A DNA stretch of 51,007 bases from Anaerolineaceae bacterium UBA6105. GTDB lineage: Bacteria; Chloroflexota; Anaerolineae; Anaerolineales; Anaerolineaceae. The notes under the pieces were generated by a model. The model had not been told where the DNA came from, searched no databases, and saw nothing but the letters and a program-made list of their open reading frames with translations. A program made the translations under genes and the position numbers. Shown here piece after piece: positions 1 through 9,701 of this stretch; positions within the stretch are counted from its first letter, which is position 1; each line of letters starts with the position of its first letter. The stretch spans positions 1-51,007 of the forward strand of contig DIWN01000054.1 of assembly GCA_002423495.1 (NCBI GenBank), given 5' to 3'.

Positions 1-134
1 TGCGTCACCGGGATGAAATTGACTCTGGCAGGGCAGTCGCTCCGCTAAAAGCTGCGGAGGACGCGATTGTAATCGATTCGGACAAAATGACCGTCTATGA
101 GGTGGTCGAGTTTGTGATGGGATTGCTGAAGTAG
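1..134 (+). CDS. cmk: Cytidylate kinase, C-terminal end (partial)
   Basis: Only the last 43 codons are in the window, read in frame from base 3 to the TAG at 132-134. The peptide reads RHRDEIDSGRAVAPL, then AEDAIVIDSD, then a helical end. The pattern R-D-x-x-D-S-x-R-x-x-A-P-L followed by A-x-D-A-I-x-I-D is the C-terminal signature of bacterial CMP kinase, which phosphorylates CMP/dCMP with ATP. The N-terminus lies off the left edge, so size and operon context cannot be judged. The next gene on the same strand starts 112 bases downstream and has its own promoter-like box. Confidence 0.8.
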   Translation, partial: RHRDEIDSGRAVAPLKAAEDAIVIDSDKMTVYEVVEFVMGLLK

Positions 135-228
135 CGAGACCTTTAACCCTGGGATTAATTGATATTCAAAGTTGTATCTGAATAGAAAAACGTGTCAATA
201 GAAAAACGCCTTATTGCTGGTGCAGGCA

Positions 229-237
229 TGCTATAAT
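229..237 (+). promoter_or_regulatory. Extended -10 promoter element of the histidine kinase gene
   Basis: TGC-TATAAT (TG at 229-230, TATAAT at 232-237) is a perfect extended -10 box. No good -35 is visible. It lies only 9 bases before the ATG at 247, so the transcript would start nearly at the start codon. It also argues against the upstream in-frame TTG at 214. Confidence 0.5.
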
Positions 238-246
238 TTAAGCGAC

Positions 247-2616
247 ATGTTTCTGCCAGCATCTAACCTCACCAATTCTTTGAATCAACTGCCTGCTGCT
301 GATGCGTGGGTTATGTGGATTTTGCCGGTTTTGCTGACGATTGGCTTAGGCCTGGCGATCTGGAAGCTGCAGAAATGGGATTTCCGCTATTCGTTTTGTG
401 AACTCAAGTGGTTCATTTTCCTGGCTTTGCTGGTTTTTCCGCTTAGTTTTTTGAATTTCAGACCCTTTGACGGACAACTTCTTACACTAAACGGAGTAAC
501 CACACAGCCTGTCGTAATGGTCCTAAGCGCTCTGCCTGTTTTTCTGGCGGTGGGGCTGGTGGGACCCTTGCCGGCGGTTGTCCTCGGGTTGGGAACGGGC
601 TTGGTGCAATACACGCGGCTGGGCCAGGACCCGATGGGGATGTTTTTCTATGCGAGTCTTGGGCTAGCTTTTGCCTGGATACTGGCACGCGAAAAGTCCC
701 AATGGCATAGCGACTGGAAGCAGCACACTGTTTTGCAGGTCGTATGGTCCTTTTTGCTGAGCACTGCGGTGATCGTTCTGATCCAGTTTACACACGCCCT
801 GATCTACAGCGAACAAAGCGTTTTGGTGATCCTGGAGCAAATCCTGATCCTGGCCGTCAGCCATGTGCCGGAAGTGCTGATCAGTTCCTCGATCGTTTGG
901 GCCTTTGTTTACTGGCTGAATTCCGATTGGCATCCCGCGGATTTCATCAAGGCGTTGCCTTCAACTAATCCTTTTGACCGGGTAATGGAACGCATCCAAG
1001 AGCTGGCCAACGGCGATTACGAGGAGCAAATTCCCCCGGCGGTGCTCTCTGGCAATGAAAAGGCGCTATTTATGGCTTTGGAGAAGCTGCGGGCTAATCT
1101 GCAGACACGCAACGACACCCAGGCAAGGCTGCTATCGGTGGATCCTTCGCACTATTCGAGAGAAGGTTTTGATCTGATGCTTTCCTCCATTTTGAGGGCG
1201 GCACTGACGCGGGATGCTTCTTCGGCACGGCTTATCTTGCTGGATAAATCTCCAGAAAGCCGGCGGGGCGAGATGCGCCTGCGTCTGGGGCAGGGCGAAA
1301 ACACCCGGCTATATGCCTACCTGGATACGCTGATCATCGAAAAGATTGGCGATCAGGACCAGTTGATCCTGAGTGATCTCAAGGTGGATCAATACTTTGG
1401 CCTGACCTCGGGAACGCCGCATCCGCAATCCATTGCGGCCTTACAACTGCGCGGAAGTGGGGACGCACAGGGGGTTTTGTGGGTTGGGTTTGAGCAGAAC
1501 CATTGGTTTGACCAGGAAGATATCCAGTTCTACCAGCAGCTGGCATACCGGGCTTCAGCCTCTCTGAATAGCAAAGCGCAATTCTCCAAGGTTCAAAACG
1601 ACAAGGGCTGGCTGAGCCTGGCATTTAATGCTTTCACAGACCCTGTTTTTGTGATGGATAAGGATGGCCATATCCAATTCAGCAATACCGCGGCTTTAGC
1701 AGCGAGCAACAAAGGCGAAGCACTGATCGGGAAAAAGGATGGCGTGGTGCGTGTTGCCAATGAGAAGCTCTTGAGTTATCTCAGCAATGATAAGAAAAGC
1801 GCTGAACCGAAAACGCTGCAATTGGATGGAAACAAGACTTACGATGTGCTGCGATTTCCGTTGGAAGGTGATCAAGACCGGCAGGGTGAAGTGGTTTTGC
1901 TGCGGGATACCAGCTGGCTGCAACAATTGAACAATCAGAAAAATGAATTTGTCAGCAACATCAGCCACGACCTGCGCGCGCCACTCTGGCTAATGAAAGG
2001 CCACACCAAGCTTTTATCCAATATTGGCAAGCTGAGCACGGAACAGCGCAAGTATGTCGAGAAAATTGACGCTGGAATCGATACGATGACCCGCCTGGTG
2101 AACAAGGTCCTGAACCTTGAAAGGTTGGACGGCGACGGGTTATTGGTTTATACCAGCTTCAGCATACAGGAAACGATTGATGACACGATCAAGCTCCTGG
2201 GTGTTCAGGCACAGCAGAAGAAGATCAGCTTGAACGTCGATTACGGTGGTCTGAAGACACCCTACATCTCAGCTGACCAAATCATGGTCCAACAGGCGCT
2301 TTATAACCTGATTGAAAACGCGATCAAGTTCAGTCCGCGTGGGGAGAGCGTGTTGATCAGCGCTGAGCGCGATTCCAGCTGGATGCACATTTCTGTCAAA
2401 GATAATGGTAAAGGCATTGCCCCGCTGGATCAGCCCAAACTGTTTACGCGCTTCTTCCATGTGGATGATGATCTGGCGTATGAAAATCGCGGGCAGGGAT
2501 TGGGGCTGGCGATTGTTAAATCGGTAGCGGACAAACATGGAGGGAATGTCAGCGTAAAGAGTACACTGGGTGAAGGCAGCACCTTTTATCTTGATTTGCC
2601 ATTGCACAAGATCTAA
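247..2616 (+). CDS. Membrane sensor histidine kinase (GAF/PAS-type sensor)
   Basis: Predicted 789-aa sensor kinase. The first about 230 residues hold several hydrophobic segments (for example around WILPVLLTIGLGLAIW, FLALLVFPLSFL, ALPVFLAVGLVG and VVWSFLLSTAVIVLIQF), giving roughly 6-7 membrane helices. A soluble GAF-like region, then a PAS-like region (near VFVMDKDGHIQFSN), follow. The C-terminus is a complete kinase core: H-box NISHDLRAPL with the phospho-accepting His about residue 574, N-box NLIENAIKFS, G1 DNGKGI and G2 GQGLGLAIV. The ATG at 247 is chosen over a TTG at 214 because a -10 box lies between them; no Shine-Dalgarno is visible before 247. There is no response regulator nearby, so it is an orphan kinase and its signal is unknown. 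It may act on a regulator elsewhere. Confidence 0.85.
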   Translation: MFLPASNLTNSLNQLPAADAWVMWILPVLLTIGLGLAIWKLQKWDFRYSFCELKWFIFLALLVFPLSFLNFRPFDGQLLTLNGVTTQPVVMVLSALPVFLAVGLVGPLPAVVLGLGTGLVQYTRLGQDPMGMFFYASLGLAFAWILAREKSQWHSDWKQHTVLQVVWSFLLSTAVIVLIQFTHALIYSEQSVLVILEQILILAVSHVPEVLISSSIVWAFVYWLNSDWHPADFIKALPSTNPFDRVMERIQELANGDYEEQIPPAVLSGNEKALFMALEKLRANLQTRNDTQARLLSVDPSHYSREGFDLMLSSILRAALTRDASSARLILLDKSPESRRGEMRLRLGQGENTRLYAYLDTLIIEKIGDQDQLILSDLKVDQYFGLTSGTPHPQSIAALQLRGSGDAQGVLWVGFEQNHWFDQEDIQFYQQLAYRASASLNSKAQFSKVQNDKGWLSLAFNAFTDPVFVMDKDGHIQFSNTAALAASNKGEALIGKKDGVVRVANEKLLSYLSNDKKSAEPKTLQLDGNKTYDVLRFPLEGDQDRQGEVVLLRDTSWLQQLNNQKNEFVSNISHDLRAPLWLMKGHTKLLSNIGKLSTEQRKYVEKIDAGIDTMTRLVNKVLNLERLDGDGLLVYTSFSIQETIDDTIKLLGVQAQQKKISLNVDYGGLKTPYISADQIMVQQALYNLIENAIKFSPRGESVLISAERDSSWMHISVKDNGKGIAPLDQPKLFTRFFHVDDDLAYENRGQGLGLAIVKSVADKHGGNVSVKSTLGEGSTFYLDLPLHKI

Positions 2617-2626
2617 CCCGAAAAGC

Positions 2627-2656
2627 TTGACAAATCAGCAGATTTATAGCTATAAT
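2627..2656 (+). promoter_or_regulatory. Sigma-70-type promoter of rpoC
   Basis: TTGACA at 2627-2632 and TATAAT at 2651-2656 are separated by 18 bases. Both hexamers match consensus perfectly. The predicted start near 2663 leaves a leader of about 100 bases before rpoC. It begins just after the stop codon of the kinase gene, so rpoC has its own strong promoter. Confidence 0.8.
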
Positions 2657-2699
2657 AATCATTTGCGTGAATTATATGGTACCTACAATCTAAGAAACA

Positions 2700-2728
2700 C
2701 TGGAAAGCCGTTTTCCAGCGGTTTTTCG
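2700..2728 (+). promoter_or_regulatory. Leader hairpin with T-rich tail upstream of rpoC
   Basis: CTGGAAA (2700-2706) pairs perfectly with TTTCCAG (2712-2718) around a 5-base loop, and is followed by CGGTTTTTCG. It sits inside the predicted rpoC 5' leader, between promoter and Shine-Dalgarno. It resembles a weak intrinsic terminator or attenuator; no alternative pairing was worked out. Confidence 0.45.
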
Positions 2729-2763
2729 TGTCTTAAAGCCCTCGTCTAATTCAGGAGGTATGA

Positions 2764-5700
2764 GTGGAAACAACTAGTATGAAAGCCCTTCGGATCAATC
2801 TTGCGTCACCAGATGTTATTAAAAGCTGGTCTTATGGAGAAGTTCTCAAACCTGAAACAATCAACTATCGGCGTTTGCGCCCTGAAAAGGACGGCTTGTT
2901 TTGCGAAGCCATCTTTGGACCGACGCGTGATTGGCAGTGCTACTGCGGTAAATATAAGAATCCGCGCTATAAGGGTATTGTATGCGATAAGTGCGGTGTG
3001 GAAGTTACCCGCTCTTCTGTGCGTCGCGAACGCATGGGGCATATCGAATTAGCTGCCCCGGTTGCGCACATCTGGTATACCCGCCGAATCCCATCCTATC
3101 TCGGCTTACTGTTGGATATCTCCCGTCGCAATCTTGACCGTGTGCTCTACTTTGCGCAATACATCATCACCTACGTGGATGATGATGGTCGCCAGAAAGC
3201 ACTCAAGCGCCTGGAAGACGAAATCAGCCTTTCAGAACGTGAATTGATCGCCAAGGTAAACGGCGAAATTGCCGAAACCAAGAAACAGCGCGATCGTGAG
3301 TTGAAGGACATCGAAGCTCAGATCGAACAAGTAAACCGAGAATATGACGAGAAGGTTGCCAGTTTGTTTGAGCCTGTCATTCAGCAGGGTCAGAGCCTGG
3401 AACGCGAATTGCGGGATAAAACCGGCAAGACCATCCGCAAGGCGATCAGCTTTGAACTGGACGGCGGCAATCAGACCATCGTGGAAGTTGGCGAAGAAAT
3501 CGCAGCCAAACACATCTCCCGCGTGCAGAAGGTCGTCAAGGAGAGAATGGAAATTCTCGAAACAGACCTGAAGAAAGAACGCGCTGAGAGAACCGAACAA
3601 TTCAAAATCCAAAAAGATGAAATCCGTGCGAAAGCTGACCTGGTTATGGAAGATTTACGCAGCCAGTTGGATGACCCGGATGCGGTTGCAAAGACTCAGA
3701 ACGCTCAACAGCGGGATGAATTATATGAACTGCAGCCTTTCACCTTTTTGAGTGAAGCCCGCTACCGCGACCTGAAATCCCGCTGGGGAAACATCTTCAA
3801 AGCCGATATGGGCGCGGAAGCATTCTATGACATTCTGCGCCGCCTCGACCTGGATGCACTTTCGGAGCGTTTGTGGCAGGAAGCGCGCACTACCAAGAGT
3901 AAACAGAAACGCAAGAAAGCTACCAGCCGTTTGAAGGTGGTTGAAGCTTTCCGCCGTTCGACCAATAAACCCGAATGGATGATCCTGACCGTTCTGCCGG
4001 TTATTCCTCCTGATCTGCGCCCGATGGTGCAGCTGGATGGCGGTCGTTTCGCGACCTCTGACCTGAACGATCTTTATCGCCGTGTGATCAACCGCAACAA
4101 CCGGCTGAAGCGCTTGCTTGAGCTGGGAGCCCCGGATGTGATTGTGCGAAACGAAAAACGCATGCTCCAGGAAGCAGTTGACTCCTTGATTGATAACTCA
4201 CAGCGAGGGCGAATGCTCTCACGCCGTGGACGCCGCGAATTACGCTCGCTTTCAGATATGCTGAAAGGCAAGAAAGGCCGCTTCCGCCGCAACTTGTTGG
4301 GTAAACGCGTGGACTATTCCGGGCGTTCTGTTATCGTGGTTGGACCTAATTTGAAATTAAACCAGTGCGGTTTGCCCAAGTCGATGGCACTGGAGCTCTT
4401 CCGCCCCTTTGTGATTGCCGGGCTGGACAAACACGGCTATACCTCCAACATTAAAGGCGCGAAACGTTACATCGAGCGCAACCGACCAGAGGTCTGGGAA
4501 GTTTTGGAAGAAGTTATTAAGGATCGGCCTGTGCTGCTGAATCGTGCACCAACCCTGCACCGTCTTGGCATCCAGGCTTTTGAACCTGTGTTGATCGAGG
4601 GCAGTGCTATTCAGCTGCATCCCTTGGTGACCACCGCTTTTAACGCCGACTTTGATGGCGATCAGATGGCTGTGCATGTGCCCCTCTCGAGCAAGGCAGT
4701 AGCTGAAGCGCGTGAGTTGATGCTGGCAAGCAAGAACTTGCTTAAACCAGCCAGTGGTGAGCCTATCATCAGCCCAGGAAAGGACATGGTGCTGGGTGTT
4801 TACTACCTGACCATGGAACAGAATCTGCCACAAAAGGGCGATGGACGCGTTTTTGGTGATATCAACGAAGTCCTGCTGGCTTACCAGCTTGACCAGGTGC
4901 AAGTGCACACAAAGATCAAACTGCGCGTTGAGACGATTTTTGACGAGCAAAACGACCGGCTGGAACAGCCTGAAGTTCGGATCATTAATACCACTGTGGG
5001 TCGCGCAATTTTCAACGATATCCTGCCGGCTTCGATGCAATTTACTAACATTCCGCTTGACAAAGGCGGTGTCCGTGATCTGATTGAAGATATTTACTAT
5101 ATGGATGGACAGGAAGTTACCACCCAGGTAGCCGACAACATCAAGGATATTGGTTTCCGATATGCCTCGCAGTCTGGCTCAACCCTGGCTGTGGCAGATA
5201 TCACAGTGCCACCTGAGAAGGCTGAAATGATCCAGCATGCGCTGCTTGAGGTGGAACGCGTACAGAAAGAATTCCGTCGCGGTCTGTTGACAGAGCAGGA
5301 ACAGAACGACCTGATCATCGAGGTTTGGCAGGACACCACCAAGAAGGTTGGCGATGCTGTGCGTAAGCATCTCGATCCAAATGGCAACTTGTCGACGATG
5401 GCAGTGTCTGGTGCTACCAAGGGCGGTTTCAGTCCTATATCACAGATGGCGGGTATGCGCGGTCTGATGGCTGACCCCTCCGGGCGCATCATTCCAATGC
5501 CTATTCGCTCTAACTTCCGTGAAGGTCTTTCCGCACTGGAATACTTTATTTCCACGCATGGTACCCGCAAGGGTTTGGCAGATACCGCCATCCGAACCGC
5601 GGATGCAGGTTATCTGACCCGGCGCCTGGTGGACGTGGCGCAGGACATGATTATCAACAACGAAGACTGTGGCACCACAGAAGGCATTTGGGTGTCTTCC

Positions 5701-7140
5701 GAGGACGACATTGCCGGACAGCCTTTCAGGGAACGCATCTATGGGCGTTTGCTGGCTGAGCGTGTGATCGATCCTGAGACCGGTGAAGTCGTTGGTGAGC
5801 ACAATGACATGGTCGACAAAAAGCGCAGCATTGAAATCGCTAAATTATTGGAAAAGGGCTTGAAAAAGGTAAAGGTACGCTCCCCACTAACTTGTGAGCT
5901 CGTACACGGTATCTGCGCCCGCTGCTACGGTATGGACCTTGGTCGGGGCAAGATGGTAAATCTTGGCTCGGCAGTAGGTGTTGTTGCGGCTCAGTCTATT
6001 GGTGAGCCAGGCACGCAGTTGACCCTGCGAACCTTCCACACCGGTGGTGTGGCTGGTGGTGGTGACATCACAACCGGTTTACCCCGTGTTGAAGAACTTT
6101 TTGAAGCCCGACGCATGCCGCGCGGTGAAGCTGTGATCACACAGATCAACGGCAAAGCTCATATCATGGTTTCTGAAAAGAATCCAGATATCCGCACTGT
6201 GCGCGTGGAAAGCAGCGAGATGGTTGGTCAGCGTTATGCAATTCCCGCTGACTGGGAAATTATGGTAAAAGACGAAGATGAGGTCAACAAGGATACCGTC
6301 CTGGCGACCCATGAAGAAACCAGCATCACCGCCGAACATGCCGGAAAGGTCCGGATTGAGGATGGCGAGGTTGTGGTTTCCTACGAAGATCATCTGAGTG
6401 AGGATTATGAAATTCCCTCCACATCCCGCCTCCTGGTCATTGAAGGTCAAAATGTTACGGCGGGCGAGCAGTTGACTGAAGGATCGCTTAACCCCCACAC
6501 CATTCTCAGAATTAATGGGACGGATGCGACGGAATTGTACTTGCTAAAAGAAATTCAGCAGGTTTACCGTACACAGGGTCAGAACATTAACGACAAGCAC
6601 TTTGAAGTCATCATCCGCAAGATGCTGAACAAGGTGCAGATTACCCGACCTGGTGATTCCGAGTTCCTGCCTCAGGATCTGGTGGACCGCCTTGATATCC
6701 GCAAGATCAACGAGGACCTCGTGGCTCGCGGTTTACGACCAGCGCGTTACTTGAACGTGTTGCTGGGAGTTTCAAAAGCTTCGCTGAGCACGGATTCGTT
6801 CCTCTCGGCATCCTCCTTCCAGCACACCATCAAAGTACTGGCTGGTGCGGCAATCTCCTCCAAGGAAGATCCCCTGTACGGATTGAAGGAAAACGTCATC
6901 ATCGGCAAGCTGATCCCGGCTGGGACAGGCTTTATTCCTGGTCGTTTCGAAGACCAGGTGATGGAAGCTGAACCAGGCAATCCGGACATTGCTGTTAAAA
7001 GATTGGATATTTTCAACGACGGGTCTGATCAGACTGATGGTCTGTACGATGACCTGGATGACAGCGACAGTGGTGGAGCGGATTTATACGATGACGAAAG
7101 CTTCGAAGATGATGAAGATCTAGTGGACGATGAAGAATAG
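2764..7140 (+). CDS. rpoC: DNA-directed RNA polymerase subunit beta-prime
   Basis: Complete 1458-aa beta-prime subunit of RNA polymerase. The N-terminal zinc site is C59/C61/C74/C77. The catalytic NADFDGD loop that holds Mg2+ is at about residues 627-633, and the C-terminal zinc region is seen around LTCELVHGICARCYG. A charged, coiled-coil insertion of about 180 residues (roughly 140-320, very rich in E, K, R and Q) separates the N-terminal zinc region from the conserved RYRDLKSRWG block. The last about 40 residues are strongly acidic (DDLDDSDSGG and EDDEDLVDDEE). The start is GTG with a perfect AGGAGG at 2753-2758; an ATG five codons later is possible. rpoB, normally directly upstream, is absent: the preceding gene is a histidine kinase. 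The gene has its own promoter and terminator, so it is monocistronic here. Confidence 0.97.
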   Translation: METTSMKALRINLASPDVIKSWSYGEVLKPETINYRRLRPEKDGLFCEAIFGPTRDWQCYCGKYKNPRYKGIVCDKCGVEVTRSSVRRERMGHIELAAPVAHIWYTRRIPSYLGLLLDISRRNLDRVLYFAQYIITYVDDDGRQKALKRLEDEISLSERELIAKVNGEIAETKKQRDRELKDIEAQIEQVNREYDEKVASLFEPVIQQGQSLERELRDKTGKTIRKAISFELDGGNQTIVEVGEEIAAKHISRVQKVVKERMEILETDLKKERAERTEQFKIQKDEIRAKADLVMEDLRSQLDDPDAVAKTQNAQQRDELYELQPFTFLSEARYRDLKSRWGNIFKADMGAEAFYDILRRLDLDALSERLWQEARTTKSKQKRKKATSRLKVVEAFRRSTNKPEWMILTVLPVIPPDLRPMVQLDGGRFATSDLNDLYRRVINRNNRLKRLLELGAPDVIVRNEKRMLQEAVDSLIDNSQRGRMLSRRGRRELRSLSDMLKGKKGRFRRNLLGKRVDYSGRSVIVVGPNLKLNQCGLPKSMALELFRPFVIAGLDKHGYTSNIKGAKRYIERNRPEVWEVLEEVIKDRPVLLNRAPTLHRLGIQAFEPVLIEGSAIQLHPLVTTAFNADFDGDQMAVHVPLSSKAVAEARELMLASKNLLKPASGEPIISPGKDMVLGVYYLTMEQNLPQKGDGRVFGDINEVLLAYQLDQVQVHTKIKLRVETIFDEQNDRLEQPEVRIINTTVGRAIFNDILPASMQFTNIPLDKGGVRDLIEDIYYMDGQEVTTQVADNIKDIGFRYASQSGSTLAVADITVPPEKAEMIQHALLEVERVQKEFRRGLLTEQEQNDLIIEVWQDTTKKVGDAVRKHLDPNGNLSTMAVSGATKGGFSPISQMAGMRGLMADPSGRIIPMPIRSNFREGLSALEYFISTHGTRKGLADTAIRTADAGYLTRRLVDVAQDMIINNEDCGTTEGIWVSSEDDIAGQPFRERIYGRLLAERVIDPETGEVVGEHNDMVDKKRSIEIAKLLEKGLKKVKVRSPLTCELVHGICARCYGMDLGRGKMVNLGSAVGVVAAQSIGEPGTQLTLRTFHTGGVAGGGDITTGLPRVEELFEARRMPRGEAVITQINGKAHIMVSEKNPDIRTVRVESSEMVGQRYAIPADWEIMVKDEDEVNKDTVLATHEETSITAEHAGKVRIEDGEVVVSYEDHLSEDYEIPSTSRLLVIEGQNVTAGEQLTEGSLNPHTILRINGTDATELYLLKEIQQVYRTQGQNINDKHFEVIIRKMLNKVQITRPGDSEFLPQDLVDRLDIRKINEDLVARGLRPARYLNVLLGVSKASLSTDSFLSASSFQHTIKVLAGAAISSKEDPLYGLKENVIIGKLIPAGTGFIPGRFEDQVMEAEPGNPDIAVKRLDIFNDGSDQTDGLYDDLDDSDSGGADLYDDESFEDDEDLVDDEE

Positions 7141-7163
7141 TCCAACGCGGAGAAAATGAAGTT

Positions 7164-7199
7164 AAAGACCCGGAGTGGACAATCACTCCGGGTCTTTTT
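7164..7199 (+). terminator. Intrinsic terminator of rpoC
   Basis: A 14-bp perfect stem, AAAGACCCGGAGTG (7164-7177) and CACTCCGGGTCTTT (7184-7197), with a 6-base loop and a T-run at its 3' foot. It begins 23 bases after the rpoC stop and ends just before a TATAGT box (7204-7209) that may serve gyrA. Confidence 0.9.
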
Positions 7200-7257
7200 A
7201 TGCTATAGTTGGTGAAAATTGAAGAGAAACACAACTGAGTCACAGAAAGAGCGGAAT

Positions 7258-9699
7258 ATGGCTACAACCGCCTCCCCAAAGATCAATATCAATGCCGAAA
7301 TGCAGCAATCCTACCTGGATTACGCGATGAGCGTTATCGTCTCAAGGGCCTTGCCTGACGCAAGGGATGGGCTGAAGCCTGTGCAGCGGCGCATCTTATA
7401 CGCTATGTACGACATGGGCATCCGGGACGACACGCCGCATAAGAAGTCAGCACGTATTGTTGGTGAGGTTTTGGGAAAGTATCATCCTCATGGGGATTCC
7501 GCTGTATATGACGCCATGGCAAGAATGGCTCAGGATTTTTCAGAACGCTATTTGCTGGTGGACGGACAGGGGAACTTTGGCAGCGTGGATGGTGACCCGC
7601 CTGCTGCTATGCGTTACACCGAGGCGCGCCTTTCTTCTCCTGCCATTGAGATCCTGCGACAGCTGGACATGGACACCGTTGATTACATCGACAATTTTGA
7701 TGGCACATTGAAAGAACCAGAAGTCTTGCCATCCTCCATCCCCAACATGCTGATCAACGGCGCGTCGGGTATTGCGGTGGGCATGGCAACCAACATTCCT
7801 CCTCACAACCTGGGCGAAGTGGTGGATGCCCTGGTAATGATGCTGCAGAATTGGGACGGGATTGAAGACATCACCGTTGAAGACATCATGCGATATATCA
7901 AGGGACCGGACTTTCCGACTGGGGGTCTGATTTTGCAGGATGAGGGCTCCATCCCTCTGACGACGATCTACGGCTCCGGGAATGGCACGGTCAAAGTCCG
8001 GGCTCGTACCCGGATCGAGGAGATGTCACGCGGGCGCATGCGCATTATCGTGACCGAACTGCCTTATATGGTGAACAAATCTTCATTGATTGAGCGAATC
8101 GCGGACATTTCGCGGGATGGTGGTTTGGAAGGCTTATCGGACCTGAGAGATGAATCCGACCGGCAGGGTATGCGGATTGTGATCGATCTGAATAAGAATG
8201 CTGATCCGGAGGAGATCCTCGCAACCCTCTATAAGCGCACGCAAATGCACAACACCTTTGGCATCAACATCCTGGCTTTGGTGGATGGCAGTCCTCACCG
8301 CCTGACGCTAAAACAAGCCTTGCGTGTGTTCGCGGAACACCGCCTGGTGGTAATCCGCCGGCGCAGTGAGTATTTGTTGAAGAAGAACGAAAACCGTCTG
8401 CACATCCTGAAAGCCCTGAAGGTGGCAATCGATCACATTGACGAAGTCATCAGGTTGATTCGTAAGTCGGCATCTGTCGATGAGGCGCGCAGCAATTTGA
8501 TGAGTAAGTACAAATTGGATGAAATCCAGGCAAACGCCATCCTGGAGATGCCTTTGCGCCGGTTGGCATCACTGGAACGCCAGAAGATCGAGGATGAGTA
8601 CAAAGAAGTTGCAAAGACGATTGCTCATCTGAAGACTTTGCTGAATTCCCCGAAAGAGATGCGGAATGTTGCCATTGAGGAACTGAAAGCCATCAAGCAA
8701 AAATATGGTGACCAAAGGCGCACGCAAATTATTCAGCTCGGAGAGGGCGAAAAAGCCTCAGATATGTACACGATGACTGATGTCATGCCTGTGGAGAACT
8801 ACTGGATCGAAGTCAGCGAAAATGGGCTGCTTTCACGCACTGAAAGCGACAAACCGAACCGCCTGGGCGGAGATGGCGCGCCCTGGAGCATGATTCGGAC
8901 AAATACGCACCAGACGGTATTCCTGGTAACCACCGAGGGGAAGGCTGCGGCAATTTCTTCGTTCTCGGTTCCAGTGCAACGGGCAGAGGAGGAAGGTGTA
9001 CCAGCCTCAAAGGTTGCACCGCTTCACCGGAATGATATTTTGGAAGGAATTTTTGCGGTTCCGATCAATCGTGAAGAAGAGCAGGATCGTTATGTTGTCA
9101 CTGTCACACGGCAGGGTATGATCAAACGCTCTGCGATCAGTGATCTGCCGGGTGCATCCGCCAGCACATTCACACTGGTCAAAATTAACGAGAATGATGA
9201 GTTGTTTGAGGTGCTGTTAACCCGGGGTGATCAAGATATTCTCCTGACCACAGCGGCAGGCATGGCAATTCGATTCAACGAAAATGAGGTGCGGTCGATG
9301 GGGCTTGTGGCTGCCGGGGTAAATGCGATCAAGCTCAAGCCTGGCGATTATGTTATTGGGGCTTCAGCAGTTGAAGATAAGGATGAGGTCGCACTGGTAA
9401 CCCAAAGGGGACTGGCAAAACGCACGCCAGGTTCGGATTTCCCCGTTCAGGGCAGGTACGGACAGGGCGTAATCGCGTGGAAGCTTGATAAGGGCGATCA
9501 GGTAAGCGTTTCCCTGGTGGGTAAGCTGACCGACAGGGGTGTGTGCCATTTCCGAAATAGCGCCAGCAAGGTCTTCACAATCACAAATGCTGTCAGTCGG
9601 AAGCGAGCCTCCACTGGTCAGTCGGTGTTTACACTAAAAGCAAACGATGAAATTATCGGCTTTACCAATTTGGACGACTACGTTCAATTCTGGGAATAG
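7258..9699 (+). CDS. gyrA: DNA gyrase (type IIA topoisomerase) subunit A
   Basis: About 813-aa type IIA topoisomerase A subunit, which breaks and rejoins DNA through a tyrosine. The catalytic Tyr is in AAMRYTEARL at about residue 120. The quinolone-region helix reads KYHPHGDSAVYDAMARM, with Ser and Asp at the positions linked to drug sensitivity. The N-terminal breakage-reunion domain, coiled coil and six-bladed C-terminal domain are all present. The GyrA box that defines gyrase over topoisomerase IV is degenerate: QGRYGQG (around residue 725) instead of QRRGGKG. I therefore call gyrA but ParC-like activity is not excluded; gyrB is not in the window. The ATG at 7258 gives the family N-terminus; an in-frame TTG at 7219 would add 13 residues. 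It is convergent with the HD-domain gene, 2 bases away, with a small inverted repeat (9701-9707/9722-9728) at the junction. Confidence 0.9.
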   Translation: MATTASPKININAEMQQSYLDYAMSVIVSRALPDARDGLKPVQRRILYAMYDMGIRDDTPHKKSARIVGEVLGKYHPHGDSAVYDAMARMAQDFSERYLLVDGQGNFGSVDGDPPAAMRYTEARLSSPAIEILRQLDMDTVDYIDNFDGTLKEPEVLPSSIPNMLINGASGIAVGMATNIPPHNLGEVVDALVMMLQNWDGIEDITVEDIMRYIKGPDFPTGGLILQDEGSIPLTTIYGSGNGTVKVRARTRIEEMSRGRMRIIVTELPYMVNKSSLIERIADISRDGGLEGLSDLRDESDRQGMRIVIDLNKNADPEEILATLYKRTQMHNTFGINILALVDGSPHRLTLKQALRVFAEHRLVVIRRRSEYLLKKNENRLHILKALKVAIDHIDEVIRLIRKSASVDEARSNLMSKYKLDEIQANAILEMPLRRLASLERQKIEDEYKEVAKTIAHLKTLLNSPKEMRNVAIEELKAIKQKYGDQRRTQIIQLGEGEKASDMYTMTDVMPVENYWIEVSENGLLSRTESDKPNRLGGDGAPWSMIRTNTHQTVFLVTTEGKAAAISSFSVPVQRAEEEGVPASKVAPLHRNDILEGIFAVPINREEEQDRYVVTVTRQGMIKRSAISDLPGASASTFTLVKINENDELFEVLLTRGDQDILLTTAAGMAIRFNENEVRSMGLVAAGVNAIKLKPGDYVIGASAVEDKDEVALVTQRGLAKRTPGSDFPVQGRYGQGVIAWKLDKGDQVSVSLVGKLTDRGVCHFRNSASKVFTITNAVSRKRASTGQSVFTLKANDEIIGFTNLDDYVQFWE

Positions 9700-9701
9700 C
9701 C

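Noticed and set aside
4357..5040. Long minus-strand ORF inside rpoC (227 codons)
   Set aside because: It is antisense to the conserved catalytic core of rpoC; the length follows from codon bias of the real gene.
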